A DNA stretch of 11,543 nt, taken from assembly GCA_947468785.1 (NCBI GenBank), contig CANIMS010000026.1:1-11543 (forward strand). The letters are read 5' to 3'. The notes beneath the pieces are model-generated. The model did no database searches. It was not told the DNA's origin and was given only the letters and a program-made list of their open reading frames with translations. Shown piece by piece: positions 1 through 7,305 of the stretch (positions are counted from its first letter, which is position 1; the number at the start of each line of letters is the position of its first letter). The stretch is from Betaproteobacteria bacterium (lineage in GTDB: Bacteria; Pseudomonadota; Gammaproteobacteria; Burkholderiales; Burkholderiaceae). A program made the translations under genes and the position numbers.

Positions 1-582
1 AGTGTCATTCAGGCAGCTCACTCGCGCTTTCCTGTTTATGAAGGCAGCAAAGACAATGTGATTGGCATCTTATTAGCCAAAGATCTATTGCGACATGCCA
101 CTGAAAAAGACTTTCAAGTGCGAGATTGGCTAAGACCAGCAGTATTTATTCCTGAATCAAAACGACTCAGTGTTTTATTGCGCGACTTTAAAGATAACCG
201 TAATCACTTAGCAATTGTGGTGGATGAATACAGCGGCGTAGCCGGCATCATCACAATTGAGGATGTCCTTGAGCAAATCGTTGGGGATATTGAGGATGAG
301 CATGACATTGATGAAGAGGCTGATAACCTGATCGCTCTCGATAATGGCGATATCCGAGTAAAAGGAATTACAGAAATTGATCAATTTAATAAAACCTTGG
401 GAACCCATTTTTCTCAGGATGATATTGAAACCGTTGCTGGTTTAGTGATTCAACATCTAGGTAGAGTTCCTAAAGTAGGTGAGCTGATGTTGATTGATGG
501 AATTGAATTCGAAGTCTTACGTGCAGACCCGCGTCAAGTACATATTTTGCTTGCACGTCAAATTTCTAAAAAAGCTGACTGA
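1..582 (+). CDS. corC: CorC/HlyC-family CBS-domain protein, 3' part (5' end outside window)
   Basis: The reading frame is open from base 1 to the TGA at 580-582, giving 193 visible residues with the N-terminus cut off by the window edge. Residues 8-30 (SRFPVYEG...GILLAKDLL) are the end of a first CBS domain. Residues about 48-105 are a second CBS domain, with the family hallmark VDEYSGVAGIITIEDVLEQI followed by an acidic stretch. Residues about 112-190 match the C-terminal CorC/HlyC transporter-associated domain. There is no membrane segment in this part, consistent with the small soluble CorC (E. coli YbeX, about 290 residues) rather than the membrane-anchored paralogues, although the missing N-terminus prevents certainty. 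CorC has been linked to magnesium/cobalt efflux and, in E. coli YbeX, to ribosome/rRNA homeostasis; its biochemical role is unsettled. It lies 8 bases before lnt, the usual neighbour in proteobacteria, so the two are probably co-transcribed. Confidence 0.9.
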   Translation, partial: SVIQAAHSRFPVYEGSKDNVIGILLAKDLLRHATEKDFQVRDWLRPAVFIPESKRLSVLLRDFKDNRNHLAIVVDEYSGVAGIITIEDVLEQIVGDIEDEHDIDEEADNLIALDNGDIRVKGITEIDQFNKTLGTHFSQDDIETVAGLVIQHLGRVPKVGELMLIDGIEFEVLRADPRQVHILLARQISKKAD

Positions 583-584
583 GA
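580..584 (+). promoter_or_regulatory. Probable ribosome binding site for the TTG start of lnt
   Basis: The bases TGAGA overlap the corC stop codon and contain a GAG core 7 bases before the TTG at 591. The lnt frame has a stop at 576-578 and no ATG until about 859, which is inside the membrane region. TTG 591 with this weak site is therefore the best start, with GTG 639 as a less likely alternative. Position at the corC stop suggests translational coupling. Confidence 0.4.
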
Positions 585-590
585 TTCATC

Positions 591-2114
591 TTGATTGATC
601 CGTTTTCTCGTGGTCGTCATCAAGGCATCCATTTTTTAGTGCTATTGCTATTAGGCGCCATTCTTGCTGGCGCAGCAGAATTGCCTTATGGCGGCTGGAT
701 ACAAATCCCCATTCTTAGCATTGTTTGGTGGTGGCTCAAGCAAGAACATTTTTGTTCAGTAAAGAAATTATTTCTTTCTGGTCTCACATTTGGCTTAGGC
801 TACTTTGTGATTGGTCTGTGGTGGATTTATATCAGCCTGCATGATGTAGGCGGTATGAATATAGCGCTATCGTGCATGGCAGTCTTTTTGCTTTCTGCAT
901 ATATGGCCATTTATTTTTCGCTTGCCACACTCACGATCTCATTAGTTCAGTCATCTCGATTCACTGGCCTATTTTTGGCAGCCGACTGGGTTGTTATGGA
1001 ATTTTTGCGTGGCTATATCTTTACTGGCTTTCCGTGGATGGGCTTGGCTGAAAGTCAAATAAACGGGCCCTTTGCACCGATCGCGCCTTATTTTGGTGGT
1101 CTTGCTTGTACCTTCCTCGTCATTTGGACCTCATGGGAAATAGTGCAGATTAAAAAACATGCCATCTATAGCTTGGTCAGTATTGCAGCTGTCATTGTTA
1201 TTACTCAATTAGCTGGACTCTTCAGCTTTACCAAGCCGTTTGGCGAACCAATCACTGTGCGCCTCATCCAAGGTAACTTTGAACAAACCCTTAAATTTAA
1301 TCCTCAAGCAATTGGCCAACAAATTGATTTTTATACTGGTGAGATTAAAAAAGAGGCTGCAAACCTCATCATCATTCCCGAAACTGCTTTTCCATGGCCG
1401 CAAAATAATCTGCCTACCGGTTTATTAAATTACCTACAGGATTTTTCGAACTCCAGTGCAAGCAATATCTTGCTAGGATTAATTGGTGATGTTCCTAGCA
1501 AAACAGGATTGCAATATACCAATCGCGCTACTGGCCTTTCACCGAATACAGCGCCCTACCAATTCGATAAGGTGCATCTTGTGCCCTTTGGAGAATTTAT
1601 TCCTCCAGGCTTTCGTTGGTTTGTAGAAGCCTTTCGTGTGCCTATGAGTGACTTTGCTAGAGGCAGTAGTGAACAAGCACCCTTTTCTATTACTCGCCAA
1701 GGAAAAACGGATGTCAATGCAGCCATTACGATTTGTTATGAGGATATCTTCGGGGGTGAATTAGCATCTCGCATCGGCAATAGCGAGAAGCCCGTTCATT
1801 TGCTAATCAATATGACGAACTTAGCCTGGTTTGGAAAATCGCAGGCTTCATCACAACAATTGCGCCTCTCACAATTACGCTCACTAGAGACAGGGCTTCC
1901 CGCTCTACGAGCAACGAATACTGGCATTACCTCAGTACTCGGTCCTGATGGAAAAGTGCTCTCATCCCTCCCTGAATTTACCCAAGCAAACTTGAGTACC
2001 CAAGTTCAGGCCCACATAGGTAAAACGCCCTATGTTCGCTGGGGAAACTTCCCTATTTTGAGCATTTCTTGCTTCCTGTTGATCTGGGCCCTGATTCGTC
2101 ATAGACGTTTTTAA
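591..2114 (+). CDS. lnt: Apolipoprotein N-acyltransferase
   Basis: Lnt moves an acyl chain from a phospholipid to the N-terminal diacylglyceryl-cysteine of lipoproteins in the inner membrane, the last step of lipoprotein maturation. The 507-residue product matches the usual family length. The N-terminal 210 residues hold several hydrophobic segments (about 14-31, 62-86, 92-118, 160-183, 191-211), and a final one lies at about 486-502. Between them is a nitrilase-like periplasmic domain. The catalytic triad is recognisable as Glu264 (IIPETAFPW), Lys327 (FDKVHLVPFGEF) and Cys382 (ITICYEDIFG), matching E267/K335/C387 of E. coli. The conserved loop reads NLAWFG at 410-415, where E. coli has NDAWFG. 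The start is a TTG codon, since no ATG occurs before the membrane region. It follows corC by 8 bases. Identification is secure; the exact start is less so. Confidence 0.96.
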   Translation: MIDPFSRGRHQGIHFLVLLLLGAILAGAAELPYGGWIQIPILSIVWWWLKQEHFCSVKKLFLSGLTFGLGYFVIGLWWIYISLHDVGGMNIALSCMAVFLLSAYMAIYFSLATLTISLVQSSRFTGLFLAADWVVMEFLRGYIFTGFPWMGLAESQINGPFAPIAPYFGGLACTFLVIWTSWEIVQIKKHAIYSLVSIAAVIVITQLAGLFSFTKPFGEPITVRLIQGNFEQTLKFNPQAIGQQIDFYTGEIKKEAANLIIIPETAFPWPQNNLPTGLLNYLQDFSNSSASNILLGLIGDVPSKTGLQYTNRATGLSPNTAPYQFDKVHLVPFGEFIPPGFRWFVEAFRVPMSDFARGSSEQAPFSITRQGKTDVNAAITICYEDIFGGELASRIGNSEKPVHLLINMTNLAWFGKSQASSQQLRLSQLRSLETGLPALRATNTGITSVLGPDGKVLSSLPEFTQANLSTQVQAHIGKTPYVRWGNFPILSISCFLLIWALIRHRRF

Positions 2115-2127
2115 TCCGTTTTAGCGA

Positions 2128-2163
2128 CTAAGCGCTCCTAGCCATGTAAAATCAATGGCTTAG
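2128..2163 (+). promoter_or_regulatory. Competing inverted repeats in the glyQ leader
   Basis: The 60-base gap between lnt and glyQ is the longest non-coding stretch here. It contains two perfect 6-base inverted repeats that share bases 2158-2160 and so cannot both form fully: CTAAGC 2128-2133 with GCTTAG 2158-2163, and AGCCAT 2140-2145 with ATGGCT 2155-2160. A third small pairing, AGCG 2123-2126 with CGCT 2133-2136, competes with the first. No T-run follows, so this is not an intrinsic terminator. The 3' arms end 2 bases before the glyQ ribosome binding site. A regulatory role is inference. TAAAAT at 2147-2152 is a possible -10 element, but no good -35 sits at the right distance. Confidence 0.3.
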
Positions 2164-2165
2164 CC

Positions 2166-2168
2166 AGG
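2166..2168 (+). promoter_or_regulatory. Ribosome binding site of glyQ
   Basis: An AGG core lies 6 bases before the ATG at 2175. The spacing is normal and supports this start, which also gives the N-terminus expected for GlyQ ([15 protein letters not shown]). Confidence 0.45.
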
Positions 2169-2174
2169 TTAATC

Positions 2175-3053
2175 ATGCTTACTTTTCAGCAAATCATTCT
2201 CAAACTTCAAGATTATTGGGACCAACAAGGTTGTGCCCTATTGCAGCCTATCGACCTTGAGGTAGGCGCTGGTACATCGCACACTGCGACCTTCTTGAGA
2301 GCTATCGGACCGGAGCCCTGGAAAGCGGCTTATGTTCAACCATCACGCAGACCCAAAGATGGTCGCTATGGTGAAAACCCAAATCGCTTACAACACTATT
2401 ACCAATATCAAGTCGTTCTTAAGCCAGCCCCTGAAAATATTCTGGAGCTCTATTTAGGTTCGCTTGCTGCTCTGGGTCTGGATCTTAAAGAGAATGATGT
2501 TCGCTTTGTTGAAGATGATTGGGAGAACCCCACATTAGGTGCATGGGGATTAGGCTGGGAAGTGTGGCTTAACGGCATGGAAGTTACTCAGTTCACCTAC
2601 TTCCAACAAGTTGGCGGCTTAGATTGCAAACCCGTACTCGGAGAAATTACCTACGGTATCGAGCGCTTAGCAATGTATATCCAAAATTGTTCAAATGTAT
2701 TTGATCTTGTTTGGGCAGATGGCATTTCTTATGGTGATGTCTATCACCAAAATGAAGTAGAGCAGTCTTGCTATAACTTCGAACACTCAAATACGGATTT
2801 ATTATTTGCAAACTTTACAAACTATGAAAGCGAAGCCAAGCGCCTCATGGAGGTGCCTTTAGCTTTGCCTGCCTATGAGATGGTTTTAAAGGCCGCTCAT
2901 ACATTCAACCTTTTGGACGCACGTGGTGCCATCTCTGTTACCGAGCGTGCTGCTTATATTGGCCGCATCCGCAATCTCTCGCGCGCAGTTGCCCAAGCGT
3001 ATTTCGAGTCCCGTGAAAAACTGGGATTCCCAATGTGCCATCGCAAAGCCTAA
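2175..3053 (+). CDS. glyQ: Glycyl-tRNA synthetase, alpha subunit
   Basis: GlyQ is the catalytic class II core of the bacterial alpha2-beta2 glycyl-tRNA synthetase. It activates glycine with ATP and, together with GlyS, charges tRNA-Gly in the cytoplasm. The 292-residue product is close to the E. coli length of about 303. Family signatures are continuous: [20 protein letters not shown] (29-48), [20 protein letters not shown] (53-72, motif 2 region), [20 protein letters not shown] (121-140) and [11 protein letters not shown] (158-168, motif 3). No gaps or substitutions in these blocks suggest loss of function. The ATG start has an AGG site 6 bases upstream. The gene follows lnt after a 60-base leader with potential hairpins and precedes glyS by 13 bases, the standard pairing. 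It is the only gene in the + run with an appreciable leader, so an internal promoter here is possible but not shown. Confidence 0.98.
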   Translation: MLTFQQIILKLQDYWDQQGCALLQPIDLEVGAGTSHTATFLRAIGPEPWKAAYVQPSRRPKDGRYGENPNRLQHYYQYQVVLKPAPENILELYLGSLAALGLDLKENDVRFVEDDWENPTLGAWGLGWEVWLNGMEVTQFTYFQQVGGLDCKPVLGEITYGIERLAMYIQNCSNVFDLVWADGISYGDVYHQNEVEQSCYNFEHSNTDLLFANFTNYESEAKRLMEVPLALPAYEMVLKAAHTFNLLDARGAISVTERAAYIGRIRNLSRAVAQAYFESREKLGFPMCHRKA

Positions 3054-3066
3054 GTAATACCTATTT

Positions 3067-5205
3067 ATGAGTACATCCAATTCTCCTTCTCAATCAGCCA
3101 ACTTATTGATTGAAGTCTTTACAGAAGAACTACCTCCAAAATCACTTCGCCGTCTTGGTGATGCCTTTAGCGACGGAATCTTCTCTTCTTTAAAGTCAGC
3201 TGGATTAACTACGGATTCATCCAAAGCGACAGGCTTTGCAACGCCACGTCGCCTTGCAGTATTGATTACAGATGTACTTAATCAGGCGCCCGATTACCCA
3301 GTACGTGAAAAATTATTACCGACCAGTATTGCTTTTGATGCAGATGGCAAAGCAACGCCGCCACTACTCAAGAAATTAGGATCTCTAGGTTATGCCGATA
3401 TCGATTTGGCTAGCTTAGAAAAAGCAGGCGAAGGTAAGAATGAAGCTTTATATCTGAATGTTGTTGCTAAAGGTGCTGCTTTAGAAAAAACTGCTCAAAC
3501 TGCGCTTGAGCAAACCTTAAATAAATTACCGATTGCAAAAATGATGCACTACCAAGTGCAACAGAAAAATGGTGCTCTAGCAGACGTACAATTCGCTCGT
3601 CCCGCACATCGGATCATTGCATTACATGGCAAGAATATCCTCCATGTGAGCAGCCTAGGTATCGATGCAAGTAATCAGACTGAGGGTCATCGCTTCTTAG
3701 CTCCCGGCCTATTAACGATTGCTCATGCAGAACAATATGAAGCAGAACTAGAGGCTAAAGCCAAAGTCATTCCGAGTTTTGATAAGCGTCGCGCTCAAAT
3801 TGCAGCAGCCCTCCTCAAAGCTGCCGGAGAAGACTTAGTGTTGATGCCCGATAGCCTTCTAGACGAAGTAACGTCTTTAGTTGAGTGGCCTGCGGTTTAT
3901 GAGTGTCATTTTGATCAAGAGTTCTTAGAGGTTCCACAAGAATGCTTGATTTTGACAATGCAAACCAATCAAAAATATTTTGCTTTGACAGATTCTCAGG
4001 GCAAATTACGCAATCGCTTCTTGATTGTTTCTAATATTGAAACCACTAAACCTAATGCCATCATCTCTGGTAATGAGCGTGTGGTTCGCCCGCGCCTCTC
4101 AGATGCACGGTTTTTCTTCAAGCAAGATCAAAAGCGTCCTCTAGCATCACGAGTAGTGGATTTAGAGAAAGTGGTTTATCACAACCAATTAGGCAATCAA
4201 TTGGATCGCACCAAACGGGTTCAAGGTATTGCCACTGGAATAGCGAAACAATTAGGTGCAGACGAGAAACTGGCACAACGCGCAGCCGAAATTGCAAAAA
4301 CTGACTTGCTCACTGATATGGTTGGCGAATTCCCTGAGCTACAAGGCATCATGGGAAATTACTACGCCAAGCATGATGGAGAAAATGCAGAAGTAGCTGC
4401 TGCTTGCAGCGAGCACTATATGCCTCGCTTTGCTGGTGATGCATTACCCCAGACGCAAACTGGCACGATTTTAGCCATTGCCGATAAACTAGAAACCTTG
4501 GTCGGTATTTGGGGTGTAGGTTTGGCGCCCACGGGTGATAAAGATCCCTATGCACTGCGTCGTCATGCATTAGGCATTTGTCGTTTACTTCTTGAAAAAA
4601 ATCTTTCCTTAAGTCTACCTGCCTTAATTGAACTCGCTCGCAGCCAGTTCCCACAAAAAGAAGTACAAGAGAAAGCACAAGTTGCTGATATTTATGCCTT
4701 CATCATTGATCGTTTACGCACATATCTACGCGATCAAGCAGTAGCAGGAAAACCGTTTACCAGTGCTGAGATAGATGCTGTCCTCAGTCAATCACCTGCG
4801 CAGATTAATGATCTGATTGAGCGCTTAGCGGCCCTCCGTGAATTCAATGCCTTAGCGCAAGCATCGCAATTAGCAGCAGCCAATAAGCGTATTAGCAATA
4901 TTCTGAAGAAAACAACGACTGCCATTCCAGAAAAATGCGTTCAAGATTTATTACAAATTCCAGCAGAAGCTGCGCTCTTCAAGGCCTTGGAAGCAGTGAC
5001 TCCAACGCTCAATAGTGCATACGAAAAACGTCAATTTGTAGAGCTTCTCAAGGCGCTTGTTGCCTTAAGCTCTCCAATCGACCAGTTCTTTGAAGATGTG
5101 ATGGTGATGGATCCGAATACCCAATTACGGGACAATCGCTTAGCACTCTTGCAACAACTTCACCAGAAAATGAATCTCGTTGCCGATCTCGGCAAATTAG
5201 CATGA
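3067..5205 (+). CDS. glyS: Glycyl-tRNA synthetase, beta subunit
   Basis: GlyS is the tRNA-binding partner of GlyQ in the alpha2-beta2 synthetase. The 712-residue product is slightly longer than E. coli GlyS (about 689). The N-terminal signature LLIEVFTEELPPKSL (13-27) and FATPRRLAVLI (57-67) are present. LLTDMVGEFPELQGIMGNYY begins at residue 415 and belongs to the HD-like domain region. PTGDKDPYALRRHALGI starts at 488. A helical anticodon-binding (DALR-type) region runs to the end, with NKRISNILKK at about 608-617. No strong ribosome binding site is visible in the 13 bases after glyQ, so re-initiation by coupled ribosomes is likely, which would help keep the subunits in balance. The stop overlaps the gmhB start in an ATGA at 5202-5205. 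The ATG start leaves about 12 polar residues before the first conserved strand, which is plausible. Confidence 0.98.
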   Translation: MSTSNSPSQSANLLIEVFTEELPPKSLRRLGDAFSDGIFSSLKSAGLTTDSSKATGFATPRRLAVLITDVLNQAPDYPVREKLLPTSIAFDADGKATPPLLKKLGSLGYADIDLASLEKAGEGKNEALYLNVVAKGAALEKTAQTALEQTLNKLPIAKMMHYQVQQKNGALADVQFARPAHRIIALHGKNILHVSSLGIDASNQTEGHRFLAPGLLTIAHAEQYEAELEAKAKVIPSFDKRRAQIAAALLKAAGEDLVLMPDSLLDEVTSLVEWPAVYECHFDQEFLEVPQECLILTMQTNQKYFALTDSQGKLRNRFLIVSNIETTKPNAIISGNERVVRPRLSDARFFFKQDQKRPLASRVVDLEKVVYHNQLGNQLDRTKRVQGIATGIAKQLGADEKLAQRAAEIAKTDLLTDMVGEFPELQGIMGNYYAKHDGENAEVAAACSEHYMPRFAGDALPQTQTGTILAIADKLETLVGIWGVGLAPTGDKDPYALRRHALGICRLLLEKNLSLSLPALIELARSQFPQKEVQEKAQVADIYAFIIDRLRTYLRDQAVAGKPFTSAEIDAVLSQSPAQINDLIERLAALREFNALAQASQLAAANKRISNILKKTTTAIPEKCVQDLLQIPAEAALFKALEAVTPTLNSAYEKRQFVELLKALVALSSPIDQFFEDVMVMDPNTQLRDNRLALLQQLHQKMNLVADLGKLA

Positions 5206-5774
5206 GCCTAAGCTCTTCTAAACTGATTATTCTTGATCGCGATGGCGTGATCAATGAAGATCGTGATGATTATGTGAAGTCTGTGGATGAATGGGTCCCA
5301 CTTCCTGGAAGCTTGGAAGCGATTGCATTACTCAATCAAGCTGGATATGAAATTGCGATTGCAACGAATCAATCAGGTCTAGCAAGAGGGTATTTCACAA
5401 TCAATGATTTACATGCAATGCATGCGAAGATGGATGCATTACTCAAGCCTATGGGTGGCCATATCGACAGTATTTTCTTTTGCCCTCATACGGATTCTCA
5501 TGGTTGTGATTGTCGTAAACCCCTTCCGGGACTGATGAAGGAAATTGCTCTTCGTTACAAAAGAGCAGATAGTGTCACGCCATTACTAGGCATACCCATT
5601 GTGGGTGATTCTTTACGGGATTTAGAAGCAGGTATTGCGCTTGGTGCTACACCCCATCTGGTTCTCACCGGCAAAGGCCAAAAGACTCTCGATAAAGGCG
5701 CCCTGCCAGAGGGCACGAAAATACATGCTGACCTCATGGCTTTTGCTCAAGCAGTACTAGAAGATAAGGCTTAA
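5202..5774 (+). CDS. gmhB: D-glycero-beta-D-manno-heptose 1,7-bisphosphate 7-phosphatase
   Basis: GmhB is a cytoplasmic HAD-superfamily phosphatase that removes the 7-phosphate of heptose bisphosphate on the way to ADP-heptose, the donor for the LPS inner core. The 190-residue product has the expected length. Motif I is LDRDGVINED with nucleophile Asp12 and acid/base Asp14. Motif II is ATNQSGLARG (54-63). A zinc loop CPHTDSHGCDCRKP supplies Cys94, His96, Cys102 and Cys104, followed by Lys106. Motif III/IV is VGDSLRDLEAG with Asp136 and Asp140. The zinc loop is shorter between His96 and Cys102 than in E. coli GmhB (from memory). The related histidinol-phosphate phosphatase domain of HisB is the main alternative, but there is no his gene nearby and the neighbours concern the envelope. 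The ATG overlaps the glyS stop by 4 bases, so translation is probably coupled. Confidence 0.93.
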   Translation: MSLSSSKLIILDRDGVINEDRDDYVKSVDEWVPLPGSLEAIALLNQAGYEIAIATNQSGLARGYFTINDLHAMHAKMDALLKPMGGHIDSIFFCPHTDSHGCDCRKPLPGLMKEIALRYKRADSVTPLLGIPIVGDSLRDLEAGIALGATPHLVLTGKGQKTLDKGALPEGTKIHADLMAFAQAVLEDKA

Positions 5775-5778
5775 AGCG

Positions 5779-6513
5779 ATGACCTTTATACGATCAAGCC
5801 TTTTTGCATTATTTCTGCTGATCTTTACTCCAATCTGGTCAGTGTTATGCATGCTGACTTTTCCATTTCTGAGTCCGGAAAATCGCTACAGCTTCATTGG
5901 CATCTGGAACAAAGTCGTGATTTATGTACTCCAACATCTATGTGGCATCCATTATGAAATCCGCGGGATGGAAAACATGGAATCAGTTCTAAATGAGCCC
6001 GTGGTTATTTTGAGTAAGCATCAATCTGCCTATGAAACCATTGCATATATTGCTTTGCTACCAAAACAACTCTGCTTTGTATTTAAACGAGAATTACTCT
6101 GGATACCGTTCTTTGGCTGGGCTTTAGCATTACTAAAGATGATCCATATCAATCGGGCTAGTAAACAAACTGCTGCAATATCGGTAGCGAGTCAAGGGCG
6201 AAAACGCCTTGGCGAGGGTAAGTGGATCATGCTCTTTCCTGAGGGCACCAGAACACCGATAGGCTCTAATAAACCCTATCGCAAAGGTGGCGCACGCCTT
6301 GCCAGCGCAACGGGTGCATTAGTCATTCCTATTGCGCATAATGCAGGACGCTTTTGGCCCAAAAATAGCTTTCTGAAAAAACCAGGAACTGTAATCTTCT
6401 CTATTGGACCAGTCATTCGCTCAGACGGAAAATCTGCCGAGGCCCTTCAACAGGAAGTAGAGGGTTGGATTGAATCTGAAATGCGGGTCATTGACCCAAG
6501 TGCATATCAATAA
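5779..6513 (+). CDS. plsC: 1-acyl-sn-glycerol-3-phosphate acyltransferase (PlsC family)
   Basis: PlsC-type enzymes acylate lysophosphatidic acid at the sn-2 position to give phosphatidic acid at the inner membrane. The 244-residue protein has the typical length. A hydrophobic N-terminal segment (about 7-30) should anchor it, and a second moderately hydrophobic stretch (about 111-122) follows the first catalytic block. The first catalytic motif is SKHQSAYETIA with His81 and Glu86, that is HX4E where the classical motif is HX4D. The substrate-binding motif LFPEGTRTP is intact (FPEGTR at 153-158), and VIPIAHNAG follows. The HX4E form is, from memory, common in one proteobacterial branch of the family and so not evidence of inactivity. 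The gene starts 4 bases after gmhB and is the last gene of the + run. Its exact acceptor (lysophosphatidate or another lysolipid) cannot be decided from sequence. Confidence 0.88.
   Translation: MTFIRSSLFALFLLIFTPIWSVLCMLTFPFLSPENRYSFIGIWNKVVIYVLQHLCGIHYEIRGMENMESVLNEPVVILSKHQSAYETIAYIALLPKQLCFVFKRELLWIPFFGWALALLKMIHINRASKQTAAISVASQGRKRLGEGKWIMLFPEGTRTPIGSNKPYRKGGARLASATGALVIPIAHNAGRFWPKNSFLKKPGTVIFSIGPVIRSDGKSAEALQQEVEGWIESEMRVIDPSAYQ
6485..6497. repeat. Perfect short palindrome GGGTCA-T-TGACCC at the end of plsC
   Basis: Two 6-base arms, GGGTCA (6485-6490) and TGACCC (6492-6497), flank a single T. In RNA this could fold as a 5-base-pair, GC-rich stem with a 3-base loop. It lies inside the last codons of plsC and just past the 3' end of rsmA on the other strand. 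Neither strand has a T-run after it, so it does not qualify as an intrinsic terminator. It may be no more than a by-product of the coding sequence (RVIDP). Confidence 0.35.
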
Positions 6514-6528
6514 AGCTTGCCCTACTAA

Positions 6529-7305
6529 TTAAGCAGCCAGGGTTTTCGCCCACTCAATGTAGCGATCTACTGAAATATCCTGAGCTCTGGACTTTAGCTC
6601 TATCTCTGTTAATTTCAATCGATCGCTAAACGACTGTAAATTCGTGCGAAGCATTTTTCTTCTCTGAGAAAACGCTGCTGCAACGACTTTCTCAAGAGAG
6701 TTCCACTGAGCATCAGTCAAACTAAAATCCTGACGCGGAATCATCCGTACTACAGCTGAATTGACTTTTGGCTGAGGATCAAAAGCCTCGGGGGGAACTT
6801 CTAACACCTGCTCTAAATCGTAGCGGGCCTGCAACATCACCGATAAGCGACTGAAATCAGAGCTCCCAGCTGGCGCAACCATACGCTCCACTACCTCAGC
6901 CTGCAACATAAAAACCTGCTCATCAATCTCATTGGCTGCACCGACCAAATGAAACAACAAGGGAGAGGAAATGTTATAGGGTAAATTGCCAACAACCTTA
7001 CAAAGGCCTGATCTTCCAGATCGATTCTTAGCCCACTCTAGAAAATCAAATTTCAGAGCATCTCCCTCGATGACTTTCAGTCCTTTTAAATTTTGCTCAT
7101 TCCAAAAAGCCACTAAGTCACGATCAATTTCCAATAAATCCAATTGATTTAAATTACTTAATAAAGGTTTCGTCAGCGCTCCAAGACCGGGGCCAATTTC
7201 AATTACATGCATGTCATCACTGGGCTGAATTAAAGAGACAATGGAATGAATAATTCCGCCATCTTGCAAAAAGTTTTGGCCAAAACGTTTACGCGCACGA
7301 TGCAT
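6529..7305 (-). CDS. rsmA: 16S rRNA (adenine1518-N6/adenine1519-N6)-dimethyltransferase
   Basis: RsmA (KsgA) dimethylates the two adjacent adenines of the 3'-terminal helix of 16S rRNA using S-adenosylmethionine, a late checkpoint of small-subunit assembly. The 258-residue product is close to the usual 260-275. The N-terminus has the family signature KRFGQNFLQD (6-15). The methyl-donor pocket is VIEIGPGLGALT (34-45), followed by LLEIDRDL and GDALKFD (81-87). The catalytic motif is NLPYNISSPL (107-116). A C-terminal helical domain contains AFSQRRKMLRTNL. The ATG shares one base with the pdxA stop (TAATG). Upstream the mRNA reads ACACCTCTC, which is not a ribosome binding site, so translation probably depends on ribosomes finishing pdxA. 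In E. coli apaG and apaH follow this gene; here the run ends against the oppositely oriented plsC. Confidence 0.97.
   Translation of the reverse strand: MHRARKRFGQNFLQDGGIIHSIVSLIQPSDDMHVIEIGPGLGALTKPLLSNLNQLDLLEIDRDLVAFWNEQNLKGLKVIEGDALKFDFLEWAKNRSGRSGLCKVVGNLPYNISSPLLFHLVGAANEIDEQVFMLQAEVVERMVAPAGSSDFSRLSVMLQARYDLEQVLEVPPEAFDPQPKVNSAVVRMIPRQDFSLTDAQWNSLEKVVAAAFSQRRKMLRTNLQSFSDRLKLTEIELKSRAQDISVDRYIEWAKTLAA

Noticed and set aside
2115..2174. A T-box or glycine riboswitch before glyQ
   Set aside because: The gap is only 60 bases, far too short for either, and no T-box or glycine-aptamer core is seen.
3952..3990. Two perfect TTGACA hexamers (3952-3957 and 3985-3990) that look like -35 promoter boxes
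   Set aside because: They lie inside glyS. The first has only a mediocre -10 at about 3974 and the second has none at proper spacing. No gene starts nearby, and they simply encode Leu-Thr pairs.
4349..4678. A 109-codon open frame on the - strand inside glyS
   Set aside because: It lies wholly opposite well-conserved GlyS sequence, has no recognisable domain or ribosome site, and is best read as a shadow frame.
6514..6545. Possible bidirectional terminator between plsC and rsmA
   Set aside because: GCTT 6515-6518 can pair with AAGC 6531-6534, but the stem is 4 base pairs, AT-containing and without a T-run.
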